From the NCBI GenBank assembly GCA_963969365.1, contig OZ017753.1:2666001-2730000 (forward strand): a stretch of DNA of 64,000 nucleotides, read 5' to 3'. The stretch comes from Asterochloris sp. CNOR1. Lineage: Eukaryota > Chlorophyta > Trebouxiophyceae > Trebouxiales > Trebouxiaceae. A program made the position numbers and the translations under genes. The notes below the pieces were generated by a model. It was not told the origin of the DNA. It saw only the letters and a list, made by a program, of their open reading frames with translations, and made no database searches. Shown here in pieces: positions 23,607 to 36,209 of the stretch (the first letter of the stretch is position 1; every line of letters starts with the position of its first letter).

Positions 23607-26600
23607 TTACTTCTGGAGCAGCACACACTTGACGGGCGCATCCAGTGTGGAGCCAATCCCTGTGGCCGGCAGGCTGCGCCACTTCTGCAGGCCGGGCGAC
23701 GTCAGGACACAGGTGCGCACGCGCTGCTGCTGCCCGCTGTGAGAGCTGCGGCTGTTCTGGCTGCGTGCTGGAGAGGCGCCCTTGCCTGCAAAGTGGCAGG
23801 CAGCTCCGTCAGGTTACAAAACAGGGAGAGAAGGCAGACTATCAGTTGGTTATGCATGCTCAACGCGATGCATATGGGCTCAGTGAACCTCATTGCTGCT
23901 CTAAGCTAGCCTTTCAGCAAGCTGCGAATTGAGTGCAGGGTAGTGCAGGTCGGCGGCTTGCCTGCTGCCTGCTGCTTGAGCCGCATGTTGGCCTGCTGCT
24001 GCAGCAGGTACTGCTCCTCTGCCTGGAACTCAGCCTGCCAGATGGCTTCCTGCAGGCATGCAGCAGAGGTCAGATAGGATGGCTCCCAGCAGGCTCACAG
24101 CACATGTCAGATGGCCTGACACTCTCAATACGGACAAGACGGCAGCATCCTGATGGCTGCAAGCGGCTGCTTCTGCATGCTGTGTTGCTCAACACCCAGT
24201 GTGGCACTGGGCTGTTCGACGCAGAGGATGAAAGGCACAGCGCTGCACTGCCGACACCAGTGCTGTACACACACAAACATGCATCATCAGGCTGCATGGC
24301 TTGCCTGCTGGGCCTCTGCAGCCTCCATGATGCCCTCATGCTCCTCCAGGGCTGCTCTACAGCCAGCAAGTGATGTGTCAGCACTGGGCCAGGAACAGCA
24401 CATCAACGACAAGGCATGCTCAGTCAGCTTGTCAGCTCCCGCGTGTAGGATGCAGCAGTCACCGCACCATTCATCAGGTGCTCTGGTGGTGTGACCAGCT
24501 GCAGCTGCTCAGAACCTCCTAGTAGCCAAGTCACCCTGCCAGAAGCATCAGCAGCATACTACGGCGTGCTTCCGCGCCATGCGTGCCTAAGTAAAAACTA
24601 CCAAGTCCCCCATGCTGCTCACCAGCCACAGCAGGTGACTATACACTGAACAGGTGAAGGCTGGGTTGATTGACAAAGTCTCCAACCTGACTATCACTGC
24701 TACAATCCGCTCTGCACTTCACAGATGCAGTCCCCACGGCTGTACAGGCACAGCCGTCAACAGCCTCACTGCAATTGCTGGGCATTCTGCAGGCAGTTAG
24801 GCAGCCTTGTGCCTCAGATGACCGCTGGGCAGGCTGCAGATTGCTCTGCTTTGCTCAGATGCAGCCCTGCATCATCAGGCCAAGACTGTGGCCTCATGAC
24901 AGGTGCCGGGCATGTTGCGGCTGGCTCTGCGTTTCACAGATGCAGCCGCTGCTCTGGCTTGACCTGGAGAGACAGTGCAACCGCTGAGCTGCCGGCAGGA
25001 AGGAGCCAAGGAGTGCCGCTGCTACGATGCCTCAGCATCCACCAGCATAGCAAAGCGCAGCCTTTACACAAAAAGTCTCACTAAGCTGCTCACCAGTCCC
25101 GCCAACACGCTGGGGCACAACCCTCGCATGCATGGCACAACCTCCACCACCAGTCCACAAGCTTCTGTGAAGCCTGCCATGTCACAATAGTGACCCTGAT
25201 CCTGAACCCACCAAGGCCCCTCAGCTGGCAGCATGCACAGGGGCACCTGTTGGGCACTGCTGTCATCAATGCGGTGCAGCAGCGCCACCAAAGGGCAGCT
25301 CCCAGACCCTCCACAGGCAGGCAGAGCCCCACCTGTAAGACACCGCCTCCACCATGCGGTCGACCAGCGTCACGACGGCAGCTGCCTCCTCGCTGCCCAG
25401 CGCTGGCTGCTCCATGAGGTCCAGCATGCGGGTGATGGTGGAGGCGCACAGCGAGAACTGCACTGATGTTTGCTCAGACGGCCGGGGGGCAGCGTCATGC
25501 TGGGACCAGGCCCGGGCACCCTGCACCAGCAGCAATCAGCTGTTATGGCAGCGGCCTCCAGAAGCTGCTGTGCAGAGTGGGGGCTCCATGCGCGATGATT
25601 GCGTCAAGCAACGGGAGCTGCAGTGTCGAGGGGGGTGTGGGACCCAGGCAGAGATGTTACACACTCTGGCTTGCCAGCACCATGCAGCACCACAGAGGGT
25701 CTTGCAGGCAGCACCGTCTGGACTGCAGGCGGAGACCCAGCCCAGAGTTGTGCTGAAGGGCTCTCTGGCCCTGCCCCACCAGGTCTGAGCAGTGCTGAGA
25801 CCAGGCCGGGGCAGCCTGTGCGAGCAGCAGTCAATGTTTGTGATGGCAGCCTCAAGCAGCACTGTGCTCTCCCAGGTCGCTCTGCGAAATGCGTGTTCAG
25901 TGCTGCAGCCCTCGGCTGCCGCAGATGTATTGATTGCCCTTCGGACCACCATCCATCTTGGGACTAAGATAACAGAGCAGATGCTGCTCTAGGTGCTTGC
26001 AGCAGGTATGAGGCAGGCTGCATGCCAGACAGGCAGCCAGTGCTCTGTTCCCTTGCCTGAAGGTTGCCCTGGCTGGGCCCTGATGGGGCCAAGAGCTGAA
26101 ACCTCTGCAAGCTGCTGCTGTGCTGAAGGGACCCGCCTGGTGAGCTAGGCAAGAGCACCTGCGCCTGCACACAAGCCCAAGCAGGGGTGAGACCACAACA
26201 GGATGTGGCTGCTGGACCCTGGGCAACTTCCTTGAGCACATGTTGGAGCCGCGAGCCCGTCAATCCATACAAGGTGCGGCAAGCCTTCTGCAGGCTGTGC
26301 ACAAAGCTTACAGGTGGAGGATTGCCGATGCAATGCACAGTCTGGGTCACTGCTGACCTGCCGACACCGTGCCTCATGGAAGGCAGGGAGAGTTGGTCCA
26401 AGCAGGGCAGCAAGGGCTGCGCCAGCTGCACTCTCGGCATGCGGCCTGCTGGGGGTGCCTGCTGTGGACGGCTGCACAGGGGTAAAGTGTACTGCTGCAG
26501 CAGAGTCCTGTACAGGCTGGATGATCTGGGCGCTGATCTGCTGTCTGCTGGGAGCGTCTGGCCATCTTCGCTGGCTCACAGACACGTCAAGGATGTCAAC

Positions 26601-26867
26601 AGGGATAGAATTGGACTGCCTGCCCACACCTGCATGTCAATTGGTGCCCTGTTTCTTCTTCCAGGAGGCACGGGTTGTGCTGCGCTCTCATTGCCATGGA
26701 AGCCTGTGTGCTCAGCAGCTGCCTCAGCCATTGCATGCTCATGCACGCTGCCATGGCGTGAAGGTGAATTCACCTGGATAGGCACGGTGGAACAGGTCTA
26801 GGGAGATGCTGCTGTCCACGTGAGGTTCAGGCAGACTCCCAATAGCCTGCTTGTGCATCCATGACAT
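23607..26867 (-). CDS. Unrecognised coiled-coil protein
   Basis: Not assigned to a family. The start at 26867 (MSWMHKQAIGSLPEPHVDSS) opens exon 26774-26867, which joins in phase 1 to 26358-26629 (VDILDVSVSQRRWPDAPSRQ and a Pro/Ala-rich tail). Later likely exons are about 26200-26290 (KACRTLYGLTGSRLQHVLKE), about 25840-25935 (TWESTVLLEAAITNIDCC), about 25335-25525 (TITRMLDLMEQPALGSEEAA), about 25243-25290, 24305-24355 (LEEHEGIMEAAEAQQ, followed by a GC donor), about 23990-24056 (EAIWQAEFQAEEQYLLQQQ, coiled coil) and a terminal exon of about 23607-23785 ending LQKWRSLPATGIGSTLDAP...LLQK with TAA at 23607-23609. A cytoskeletal or scaffold role would fit but is only a guess. Several introns carry internal duplications. 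Confidence 0.45.
24705..24955. repeat. Intronic repeat, three units
   Basis: The plus-strand word CTCTGC-(A/T)TT-C(A/T)CAGATGCAG recurs at about 24711-24728, 24849-24865 and 24927-24943, with related flanking sequence. It lies within the intron-rich part of the minus-strand gene and looks like a decayed tandem duplication. Confidence 0.5.
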
Positions 26868-27212
26868 GAGTAGCAGGCACTGCACCCCCGGCAAGGCCAG
26901 GTCAGTGGCATGTACAGCAATCAAGACAGCAGCTTTTGCTCCCTACAGCATTTGCGAGTCACTCAACAGGAGTCAACCTGCGTTACTTATTCACCTGATA
27001 TTTGCAAACATAGGTCCCCCTTTCCTTCTGAGCCACCCTGTATGCTGAGGACACCTCTAGATGTCCATCCACCTCTAAGATGTCTAGCATCACTGAATGG
27101 TATGAGTGAGACATGCTGAACTTTGGCAACACTACATTGAGTACACTTAAAATGTAATAAAAGCACACAATCATCAGACTGGGGTAAAGCAACGAAATTG
27201 GAACCAAATGAA

Positions 27213-30200
27213 TCATAACACTTTCGTCTGTCTTCTAGCACTGTACAGCTTAAAAAGCTTTCCCAGCCGATGCTGCATGTGAATGGTGGCCCTGAACTCC
27301 TGATGGTCATCGTATGGCACTTCACCAGCAGCTGTTGGCTTGTTGCTGGCAGATGCATAGCGCGCCCGGATGTGTGTCGTTACGATGTGGTCCAGCACCT
27401 CATGGCAAGCTGCATCGCATGCCTGGGGATCCTTTGAGAGAGCTCGCTTTAACCTGCAAAGCGCACAGGCGACTTTTTAGCACAACAGCAGTCTGTCCAT
27501 CAGACTGGTGGTTGACAGTTCCAGATGGTGAGAACCTTCAGCAAGGCTCCGCCCAGCCAGGCATGGCAACCTGCCTGTCCAGGACACCAATGGGGTCATT
27601 GCCCAGATCCACTGTGCCAGCATCCTCTGGCCCTTTTGGCTGCTCCCCATGCCACCCAGGGTCAAACAGGGTGAGGTTGGAGCGGTAGTAGCCATACCCT
27701 GCACCAAGGTGTGACAGGCTGAGCGATATGAATGGACAGCGCCAGTGTCGGCTGACACAAGAAGAGGTGCAACAGGCAGCACCGGAGCAATGAGGAGGAG
27801 CAGCCAGCAGCAGTGCCGCAGGCTGCAGCGAAGGCTGGACATTCAGGCCCATGTCAAGGACAAGCTGTGCAGGAGGGACCCTGCCAACACAGGCTGCCCG
27901 CGAGCCTGATGGAGATGCTGAGATGCAGCAGAATTGGACTGGGAGTTGAAGCTGCTCAGCCAACCGGCACTGCGCTGCAGGGAAGGCTGTGCATCACGCT
28001 GCCAGACACGCAGATCCCACAAGCTCACCCGGGTCAGTGGGCAGAATGCCAGTGAGGTGGTAGATGGCGTTCATGAAAGCAGAGTCTGCAGGCAGGGCAG
28101 GGGCCATCAAGCTTGTCTCTGCACACGATGCGGCACTAAAGTCCAGCTTGGCTGTCCGGGGTTGACAAAGGGCAGTGACGCCCGTGCTCATCTGCCCTCA
28201 TTGCTGCAGGGGGCTTGTGCCAAATTTGCCCTTCACCTGCCATGCAAATCAGGACCCAGTGGGGTTTAGGTTTAGGGTTATGAGGCATGCACGAGCTCAC
28301 CCCCAGACACACGCACGCCCCACTGCCACATGTCCTTGATCTGCTGCAGCGCAACCTTGCGCATGAGGCCCACGCTCATGATTGCGCCAGCGCCTGCACA
28401 CACAGTGAGCTGCCTTTGCAGCAAGTGACGGGCAAGCTGCCGGGTGTCAACCATCACATTCAATATGTTACACAGTGCAGCTGGCCACACAGAGCAGCAC
28501 CTCTAGAGAGTTGGTCCTGTCTGTGAACAACCAGGCTGTGCTGCCGACCACAACATGAGAGGTGTAGAAGGCAGCCCCCACCTCCGTGCTCAAAGTACCA
28601 CCAGCCAGGATTGGGTTCCCACCACTCCCCTGACCTCCAGCGGCAGTCCTCTCCCCAGTAGCTGGGGTTGTCTGCACCCTTGCAGACGGCATCCAGCGTG
28701 CAGGGGCAGCCCTGTAAGCATGCCAAGGGCGGTCAGCCCGCAGCTGGGCTAATGCACAGTGCAAGGCTGTGCAAGGAGCAGTCCTCCGAGCATGCCAGGG
28801 GCTTTTAGTAAGCAGCTGCAGGGTGCGATGTGTCCAAAAAAGCTGTGAGAGTGCTGCAGAAGGCACAAGCGTGCGGGACCACCCCTGCAATCAAAAAGTT
28901 AGTTTGCTGAAGGACGCTACAAGAGAGCTGTGCATGCAGGGAGCTTGCCTGCCCCAGCTTTTGATGCGCTTCCTGTGCAAAGTACTGAGCAATCAACATC
29001 TGCTAGTGCAGCTCGGCAGGCGCATGAGCTGCTCCGGTGCCACCAGACTGGCATGATAGAAAATGCGACAAGACCATCTCTTCAGCGGCAGCCTGCCCAC
29101 CTCGGGGGCACGATAGGAGAGCAGGGGCACATTGGTATAGTTGTCTTTGGTGTGCAGAGGGTCCTGGTACCCACATGGCAGGCAGCGGGGAGCCGCCCTG
29201 TTGGGGTGCACCTTGCGGTCTGCAGCAGGGACTCGAGCGCTGGAGCATGCTGACAGGCCTGAGAGCCTAGGTGCCGGGCTGATGTGCTGCAGGCTGCTCT
29301 CTGTCCCACGCTGCACTTGAGCACAGGGCTCACACCACAACACACCAGAGCTCGTGCCTTCCAGGGCCAGCGCAACATGCGTTATCTGCTGCTGAATAAG
29401 CAGGTGGAGGGCGCTGCCGATGCAGTTGAGGCGATGTGGCAGGCACTGCCGCTGTGCCACACAAACCTGAGGCGTCTGGGTACCAGAGGTGGTCAGTCAG
29501 GAAGTATGGCATCTCAGGGTCCAAGGGCTCCAGCATATTGATCACATTGTCAACGAAGAACACCTGCAGCAGGGATGCTCATCTGGGCAGGCTAAGTTGC
29601 AATCATGCCATTCAAGCAAAGCTGATGCTGGGCACATTGCATGCTCCTCAGTGCAGGCTGCAATGGTGAGCACTTGGCAGCAGCTGCATCCAACTTCACT
29701 GCTGGCTTGGCCTGCCAAAACAGGCTGCTAGTGCAGTGCAGTCTCCGCTTCTGTGTTGGTGACAGCAGCTGTATCCAGTGTCGCTGCTGAATCGGGGTGT
29801 CAGGCAAAGCTGCAGCTTGTAAGGCAGAACTGCCCCAGCAGGAGGGCGACACCCTGTGGATCATATGTGCAGCACATGCCAGAGGCTGAGGAGATGAGAA
29901 TAGAAGCCTGAGTTCTGTGCAGGTTCATCTAGCGCTCATGCTCACTGTGTCATCATCCCCATACAGCATCCACTTGTAGTCGCCCTGCATTGCTGCATGC
30001 GCCAGGAAGGGCGTGATGGCAGCTCTGCATGTACAGGGGGCTTGTGAGACCTGCCCGGCAGGAGATTCCTGCTGTGCGTAGCAGGCACATGCGCCAGGCC
30101 CCGGCATGCCTGCTGGACGATTGGCGCTTGCAAGTGTTCACAGCTTGCTGCAGAGCTATGAGAAGCGTGTCGCCTACAAGCAAAGAGCTGGGCCAGCACA

Positions 30201-32032
30201 GTATACACATGTGAACACAATACAGGACCTCGCCTGGTATCCCCTGGCTTTTGGGTGTGCCAGGTGTCCTCCCAGGCGCCATACACCTCCTTTGCTGCCG
30301 TCATGTTGGCCTGCAGAAAGCGTCGAGCGCTGTGACACCGGTGCAAGCAGCGCTCCTGCCATTGAGCCCCTCGCCTTCCTGATCATGCCGTCGGTGCAGA
30401 CGAAACTTGGCCTGGCAAACATCTATGCCCTATGCTTGCACAGTACCGCAAGCTTCAGGACGATGCAGAAGCATGAAGCCTTTTTGAGTGTCAGGTCAGG
30501 GTCCAAAGCATCCTGTTGCAGCACTTCCGTAACTTGGCGGTGTGAGCTCACATAGTCAGGGTGCTCATTTGCTGGGAAGTCCCAGTTGAGCGCAATGAAG
30601 CTTGGGATGCCATGCCTCCACACGCGGCTGCCCTGGACCAGTGGCAGCCTACAGCAAGCACAGAGCTGCAGCATTGGGGGCTCTGCTGGAGGACAGGAGT
30701 GAGGGAGTGCTGAGTGAGGCTCAGGCTTGCTTGGCGCCGCCTGCTATATTACCCGACTCTGAGCAAGCAAAGGCATGCAGCTTGGTGGCAAAGAGGAGAG
30801 GGCTCTTGACACGTGTGGGCTCCTGTGCTGCATGCATCACTCCACATGCCTAAATGGACGTCGTGCCTGCCACAACACGCAAATGTGCAGGGCTGCAGCT
30901 TTGGTGCACTGTCGGGAACTGGTCGGTGCGCTGACATGTCATGAGCTGGGGGTCTCTGCCTCACATAACAGACGTGCAAGCACTACACTTCTCAGTCTGT
31001 GTGATGCTGCCAGGTGCGCTGACCTGTCGTGAGCTGAGGGCATGGCCACCACTAGGTCTCCACGCTGCAGGCCCCCCCTCCTGCCACCAGCGGGCTTCTG
31101 GGCCCCAGGGAGGGTCTCCACAGGCTGTCCAGGGCGGAGCGTGGCAATTGTCTGCAGACGCTGTGCAAGGCGCCCTAAGCGGGCCCTGGCAGTGCCCACT
31201 GCAACGCCAGCACTGCCGTTGCCTGCAGCTGCAACAGGCTCCGAGGGCACAGCCCTCCTGCGGACTACAGCTGGGCTGGCTGTTGCCTCGGGTGCAGGCG
31301 TGGACCTGCGCCTGAGGCTGCGGCTCGCCTTGCTGGCCTGATCCACAGCGGCAGCCCACCTGCCCCCCATGTCCTCAGAGAGGATGGTAGGCTTTGTATT
31401 GAGCACACCACTGGAGGTGTTGCCTGTGCTGAGCCTGCCCTGGCCTGCCTGGTTGCCTGTGGCAGTGTGCTCATTGGCTAGCGCCTTGTCTACAAGGTCT
31501 GCCTGTGCAGCTGTGACTTTAGAGGCCGCTGCCTCCGCCATGTTGTCTGCCTCTGCTGCCTGAGCATCGGTGCGGGCTGCTGCAGCCAATGCATTCTTGT
31601 CTGATACAGGGGCGAAGTGAGCCTCGGCTGCTGCCTTCAGCTGGCTTTGGCTAGCCCCCGGCGAGGCGTCGGTTTGCATGCCGTCTGCATTGCAGGCAGA
31701 TACGTTGAGGTCCAGGAACGCAAGCAGCTGCGTTCAATGCTCAGGAGAGCATGACTGACCATCATGGTCCAGCTGTGAGCCCACAGCGCTGACTCCTCCT
31801 GGCCAAGGACGGATCCTGCAGACACCACAGCAACACTGTGGTGGCATGGAGCAGCAGAGTGGAGCTTCTGATGGGGAAAGTACCACACATTGAGCCCGTA
31901 CCTGCTGAGCGCGGCGCTGTGCCACAGCTGCACGGAGTGTGGCAGGCCCAACAGGGCCCCGGTGCCGTACAACACACACGCCAGGGCGATGACAACAAGC
32001 AGTGCCAAAGTCCCACGCCGCGTGCTGCTCAT
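27213..32032 (-). CDS. Fringe-like (GT31) type II membrane glycosyltransferase
   Basis: Golgi-type glycosyltransferase. The start at 32032 gives a short basic tail and signal anchor (TLALLVVIALACVLYGTGALL). A long Ala-rich stem follows (about 30939-31727, open in one frame). Catalytic-domain exons, several joined by exact phase: about 30455-30632, 30234-30310 (ANMTAAKEVYGAWEDTWHT), 29946-30024 (DYKWMLYGDDDT, the DDD metal/donor motif), 29484-29563 (FFVDNVINMLEPLDPEMPYF), 28582-28711 (Cys-rich, ending WWYFEHGG), 28301-28393 (AGAIMSVGLMRKVALQQI, the family's HGGAG-xx-S motif), 28029-28151, about 27575-27723 (GAGYGYYRSNLTLFDPGW) and 27213-27453. Many green algae have expanded families of such enzymes. 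Acceptor sugar is unknown. Donors after 30234 and 27575 appear to be GC rather than GT. Joins between 31.7 and 32.0 kb and around 30.4-30.9 kb are provisional. Confidence 0.7.
28262..28284. repeat. Short telomere-like TTTAGGG motif
   Basis: The sequence GGGTTTAGGTTTAGGGTTATG lies inside an intron of the GT31 gene, just below the exon at 28301. It is about three degenerate units of the plant/green-algal telomere repeat; probably chance or a healed break. Confidence 0.4.
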
Positions 32033-32810
32033 GTAATGAAATCTTCAGGCTGCAGTGATCGAGCCTTGCATTAGATCAAACCAATGGATGCCAAGGCTCC
32101 CGCATGGAGGGGAGCTAGGTCTGGGCGCAGAGCTGAGATCAAGGTCCTTAAGTCAGCTGGCATCGAGGTAAGGTGTGCATTGGACTAAGTAAGTGGCCAG
32201 CCAAAGCCGTAGGTCTGGAATAAGAAGGGGGGAGACCAGGTTCAGAAGACAAGAGGAATAGAAGGGAGGGAGATTCCTACGATTGGGGGTCAACTGGGCA
32301 CAGTCTGAAGGCTGAAACAACCAATCAGGTCAGCTGCAGGCCTTCCAGGCTGAAAGCTTCTATTACTTGCTGCTGATCATCATTGCAGATCCCTGACTGC
32401 TGTGGCTTGGCTGAGAAAGCTCGATCTGCCTGATATGCTATCTCGCCTCACTTGAGTAGGTCCCAACTGATCGTCTGGCATGAGGTACAGCTGGCAATAT
32501 TGGAATGGCCGCAACGGCAGACTCGGAGTCTGGGTAAGGTAGCCTGCTCAGAGGCAACTTGAGGGGCCACTATGCGGTGCTGTAGTGAGCACGCCAGCGT
32601 GAGGCACCCTGGGACATGCTGTGCTGCCAAGGGGCACCCAGTGAAGGCCATCTAGAAGTGCTTCAGTGGAGTCACCGTCAGGGTTGGAGTGTGGCCCCTT
32701 GGCAACAAGGCAGCTCTGGGGGGCCACCTGGCTGTGCTGATGTGTGATGTTTACTGGACAGGGCCATCACTTCAGGGCCTGACAAGATAAGGTGCTGCCT
32801 AATTATCTAC
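32033..32810. promoter_or_regulatory. Divergent intergenic region, no motif recognised
   Basis: About 780 bases between the divergent GT31 start (32032, minus) and the start of the EXO1-like gene (32811, plus). It should hold the GT31 promoter. Purine-rich tracts (GAAGGGGGGAGACC, AAGAGGAATAGAAGGGAGGGA) occur at about 32223-32273. I see no convincing TATA box or gene. Confidence 0.35.
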
Positions 32811-34380
32811 ATGGGCATCCAGATTTGCTTCCTTGCTTAGCTCTGGTCCACCTGGAGACATTCTGCGGGAGATGGATTGGCATAGATCTGGCGGTTTTGT
32901 GGCTGCACAACCTGTGTGACTGAGCTGGACATGAGTGATTTTGGGTGCATACTGACAGCGCCTGATTTCCCTTGTGCCCATTCCTGCAGCTGGACACCCA
33001 GTCAATGTCTTGTATTGCTTGAAGATGCTGAACAGATGCTGGAAGAGACTGGCATCAAACCCATAGTGAGTCCAAGTGCCACTTTGAGGCTTGCCCATCT
33101 TGTTGTGAGGCTGCCAGAGGCGTCTGCTGACACCCAGCCTGCACCTGCTTCAGGTCGTGTTTAATGGTGGCTCCCTGCCAGCCAAGGAGCAGTGACATGC
33201 AGCAGGACATCTGGTGTCTATCACTCCAGCAGAAGGGTTAGCAGGCAACAAAAGCCTGCCCTTACTGTATGCAGCATGGCAGGTGGAGGAAACAGCCCTG
33301 GTGGTGTGCCATATGCTGAGCCATGCCCGTCACCTTCCTGCAGGCGGCAGGGTGCAGGCCAGGGGCGCCGCATGCGGCAGCTACTGGACGCTTGGCCAGA
33401 ACGAGACATCATGGCTGCTGCCCTGCAGGCAGGAGGCCACAGAGAAGGCCAAGAGTCTCCATGCCACAGGACAGGTCAAAGAGGCAGCCACAGCGTCTAG
33501 TCAGAGCGTGATTGTCACCCCGGTCTTGGCGCATGAGCTGGTCGTGCAGCTGCAGCGGCTGGACTTGGAATACATTGTGAGCCCCTACAACGCTGACTCG
33601 CAGCTGACCCACCTGTCCCTGGTGAGACCCTCTGCAGCTGTGGCACCAGTCCTTCCTTGGGCCTGTGGGCTCTGTCACTGATCAGGCACTCCGCTGATGG
33701 CAGGCCCACCTCCCGTCACATGCACTCTTCAGATGAGCCAAGCCTTGTGCATCCAACACCTGGCCATCTGTGCTTGCATGCTGCACATGTCCCCAGCCAC
33801 AGGTCCTGCCCGGCAAGACAGGTCTGGTACATGCAGGGGCTGAGCACCACGGCAGTTGAGTCACCGCTGGGCACTCGATGCATCGCATATGTGAGCAGTC
33901 GTACCCAGCCCTGCTTTCTGCATGCTTCAGCTGGCAGGCCACACCCTGCTGACTGCCTGTGCTACAGCTGGACAAATTGACGTTGCATGCACACACCAGG
34001 CCTGAGTGTAGTGAACTGAATCTCATAGCCTCTGCCTTCTGCAGGTGCTGATGTGCCCAATGAGGCTGCCCTCATAGCAGCCCAGCCGATGACAGGCCAG
34101 CAGGGAGTTGAGATGAACAGAGCTTGGTGTGCCTTGCCCCTGTGCAAAGCTGCCTGCCTCTGAAGGTGTGTGGCCCAGGGCGCTCCCGCATGTCCTGCAT
34201 TTGTGCCAAGACACGTCTCGCAATATGGCATGGGACTCATCTGCAGGTCGCCTACCACTGCAGCTGGAGGAGACTCAGGGCGGCCCAGCAGAGAAGCCAC
34301 TGACAAGATACTAGTCTAACGCACTCTCTACCACTGCGCGGCTCTCACCAAGTGGCTGCCTGTGCCTGCAGCTGCCCCGA

Positions 34381-34583
34381 GGCCCCGTGGACGCCATGCT
34401 GACTGAGGACGGAGACCAGGTGGCTCTCGGCTTTCCAATGGCGCTCTTCAAGATCGACTACAAGAGCCGCACGGCGTACGGCTTGACGCTGTGCAGCGCT
34501 CAAAGTCGATCTTGAAGAGCGTCCAGGGACAGCCGCGAGCCACCAGGTCACCGTCCTTCTGTCAGCGTGCCGTCCGCGCCGCC
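34381..34583. repeat. Imperfect inverted repeat of an EXO1-like exon
   Basis: Arm one (34381-34467) is the coding exon for VDAMLTEDGDQVALGF...; arm two (34498-34583), after a 30-base spacer, is its diverged reverse complement (shared core GTCGATCTTGAAGAGCG). Read on the minus strand arm two still resembles the same protein segment (DGTLTE, then ARGCPWTLFKIDFE). The transcript could form a long hairpin. Confidence 0.85.
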
Positions 34584-36040
34584 CTGGGCCTCGTGCAGAG
34601 TGCCTGCAGGACCTGTTCCATGGCAAGCTGGCCCAGCAAAGACGGCGGTTGTGCAGGGTGGGAAGGCCAACAAAGGGAAGAAGCAGGGCAGCAAAGGCAA
34701 GCCTGCTCTGTGCTACGCAGTGGTGCACCATTTAGATGTTGATGCTGCCCTTCACTAGCACTCTTTCCAAGAAGGGTCATCACACTGAGGCGTTGCCGGA
34801 CTCACTCTGTAGAGGCAGGTGCTGTGCTGGTACGACACATCCTGCTCTGAGATGGCACATCATTCATCAGAACTGGTGTCAGACGAAGTGAGCCTGCCAA
34901 CACAAAGCCTGATGAGCACCATGCATGCATGAGACAGTGCATTGTGCTGGCATTGTTTGGGCCTCTGCAGCTATCCACAGCTGCTTGGCCCCTGACGACA
35001 ATCTGCCTGCTGCAGTCTTGCGCTTGACCCTTGTCCAGAGCCTAAATTTGCTGCTCTCTCACTCAGAATCAAGCCACAATGCTGAGCCTCTGCGCCTCAG
35101 TCCATGCAAATCTAGCCTGGCGCTCTCACTGACGAAGATCCTGCCTCCCGCAGCGATGAGCTTTAGGGGAGTCACCCCAGACATGCTCCAGCTCAACCGC
35201 GCGCTGGCAGGTTGCGACTTCCTGCCCAGCATCGAGAAAAACAGGCTTCAGGAAGGCGTACCGTACTGACTTGACTGCGCTTGATGGCTGCGATGACCCG
35301 CTACAGTGCGCGCCTTGCCTTTACAAAGGCGCCGCACACACTGCCGCTGGTCATCGCAGCGCTCGAGCGCATCAAGTACGATGTGCTAGATGGCTACCCG
35401 GAGGCCCTGCAGCGCGCTGTTTGGGGGTTAGGTGAGGACCCTTCTGTTTTTTATATGGTCGCATGGGCACATCTTCTGTGCTTCACCAGCAGGGTGACAG
35501 TGCCTGAGAGGTCACTCAGCCTCCTTGCAGCTTGGGGCCTCACTTCTGGGAGCCCAATGAGTCATGCAGCTGCTGCAATTGTGCCGCGCTCTGCTGTGGC
35601 AGAGCCACCACTCAAGCTGCCAGATTTGGCCAGCTCCCAGCAGCACAACTGCATCCTGGGCTTGCCTTCAGGGCCAGCCTGCTGCCCTGTGCCTGAGCTT
35701 AACCTGTGCAATTCCTCTTTCAACAGGCAAAGGGCTGCACCATGCTGCTTCAGTGACAGCTGCTACTGCCTGTCTGCTCCAGCTGCATGAGGTGCAGCCG
35801 TCCACCTAGCAGCAACGGCTTGCCATGATTCCACACCTGGCAGCGAATGCCCTGCTTGTCTGCATGCCATGGCATGCGTGATGTGCAGCAAGCAAACACC
35901 CTCCTGCTGCAGGTACGCGCTGGTTTTTGCCAGCCCGTCTGGCCCCCCAGTTGCCAACGCCGCTCCCAACGCGGGTCGTGCAGGGTGAGTGTGGTGGCTG
36001 GCGTAGTGCTCTTCTCTTCGCAACTCCTGCAGCCGCTCCT

Positions 36041-36209
36041 GGGCCCAGCATGGGCCCCTGGAAGGCGAGCTCTGCCGTCCCTGTGTTCTCGAGCTCCTCA
36101 GGAAGGGGTCGCATGTACATCTGGCCCCTCAGGCTGCCAGCTGTACACATGACCGTTTCCTGAGGAGCTCGAGAAGGCAGAGACTGCCTCTCTGGGCCCC
36201 ATGCTGGGC
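36041..36209. repeat. Second inverted repeat, about 70-bp arms
   Basis: Arm one (36041-36119) and arm two (36142-36209) are near reverse complements around a spacer of about 22 bases; both contain GAGCTCCTCAGGAA or its complement and end in GCCCAGCATGGG or its complement. It lies at the 3' side of the EXO1-like locus. Confidence 0.8.

Noticed and set aside
28262-28284. Interstitial telomere or chromosome end
   Set aside because: Only about three degenerate units inside an intron, flanked by coding exons of one gene.
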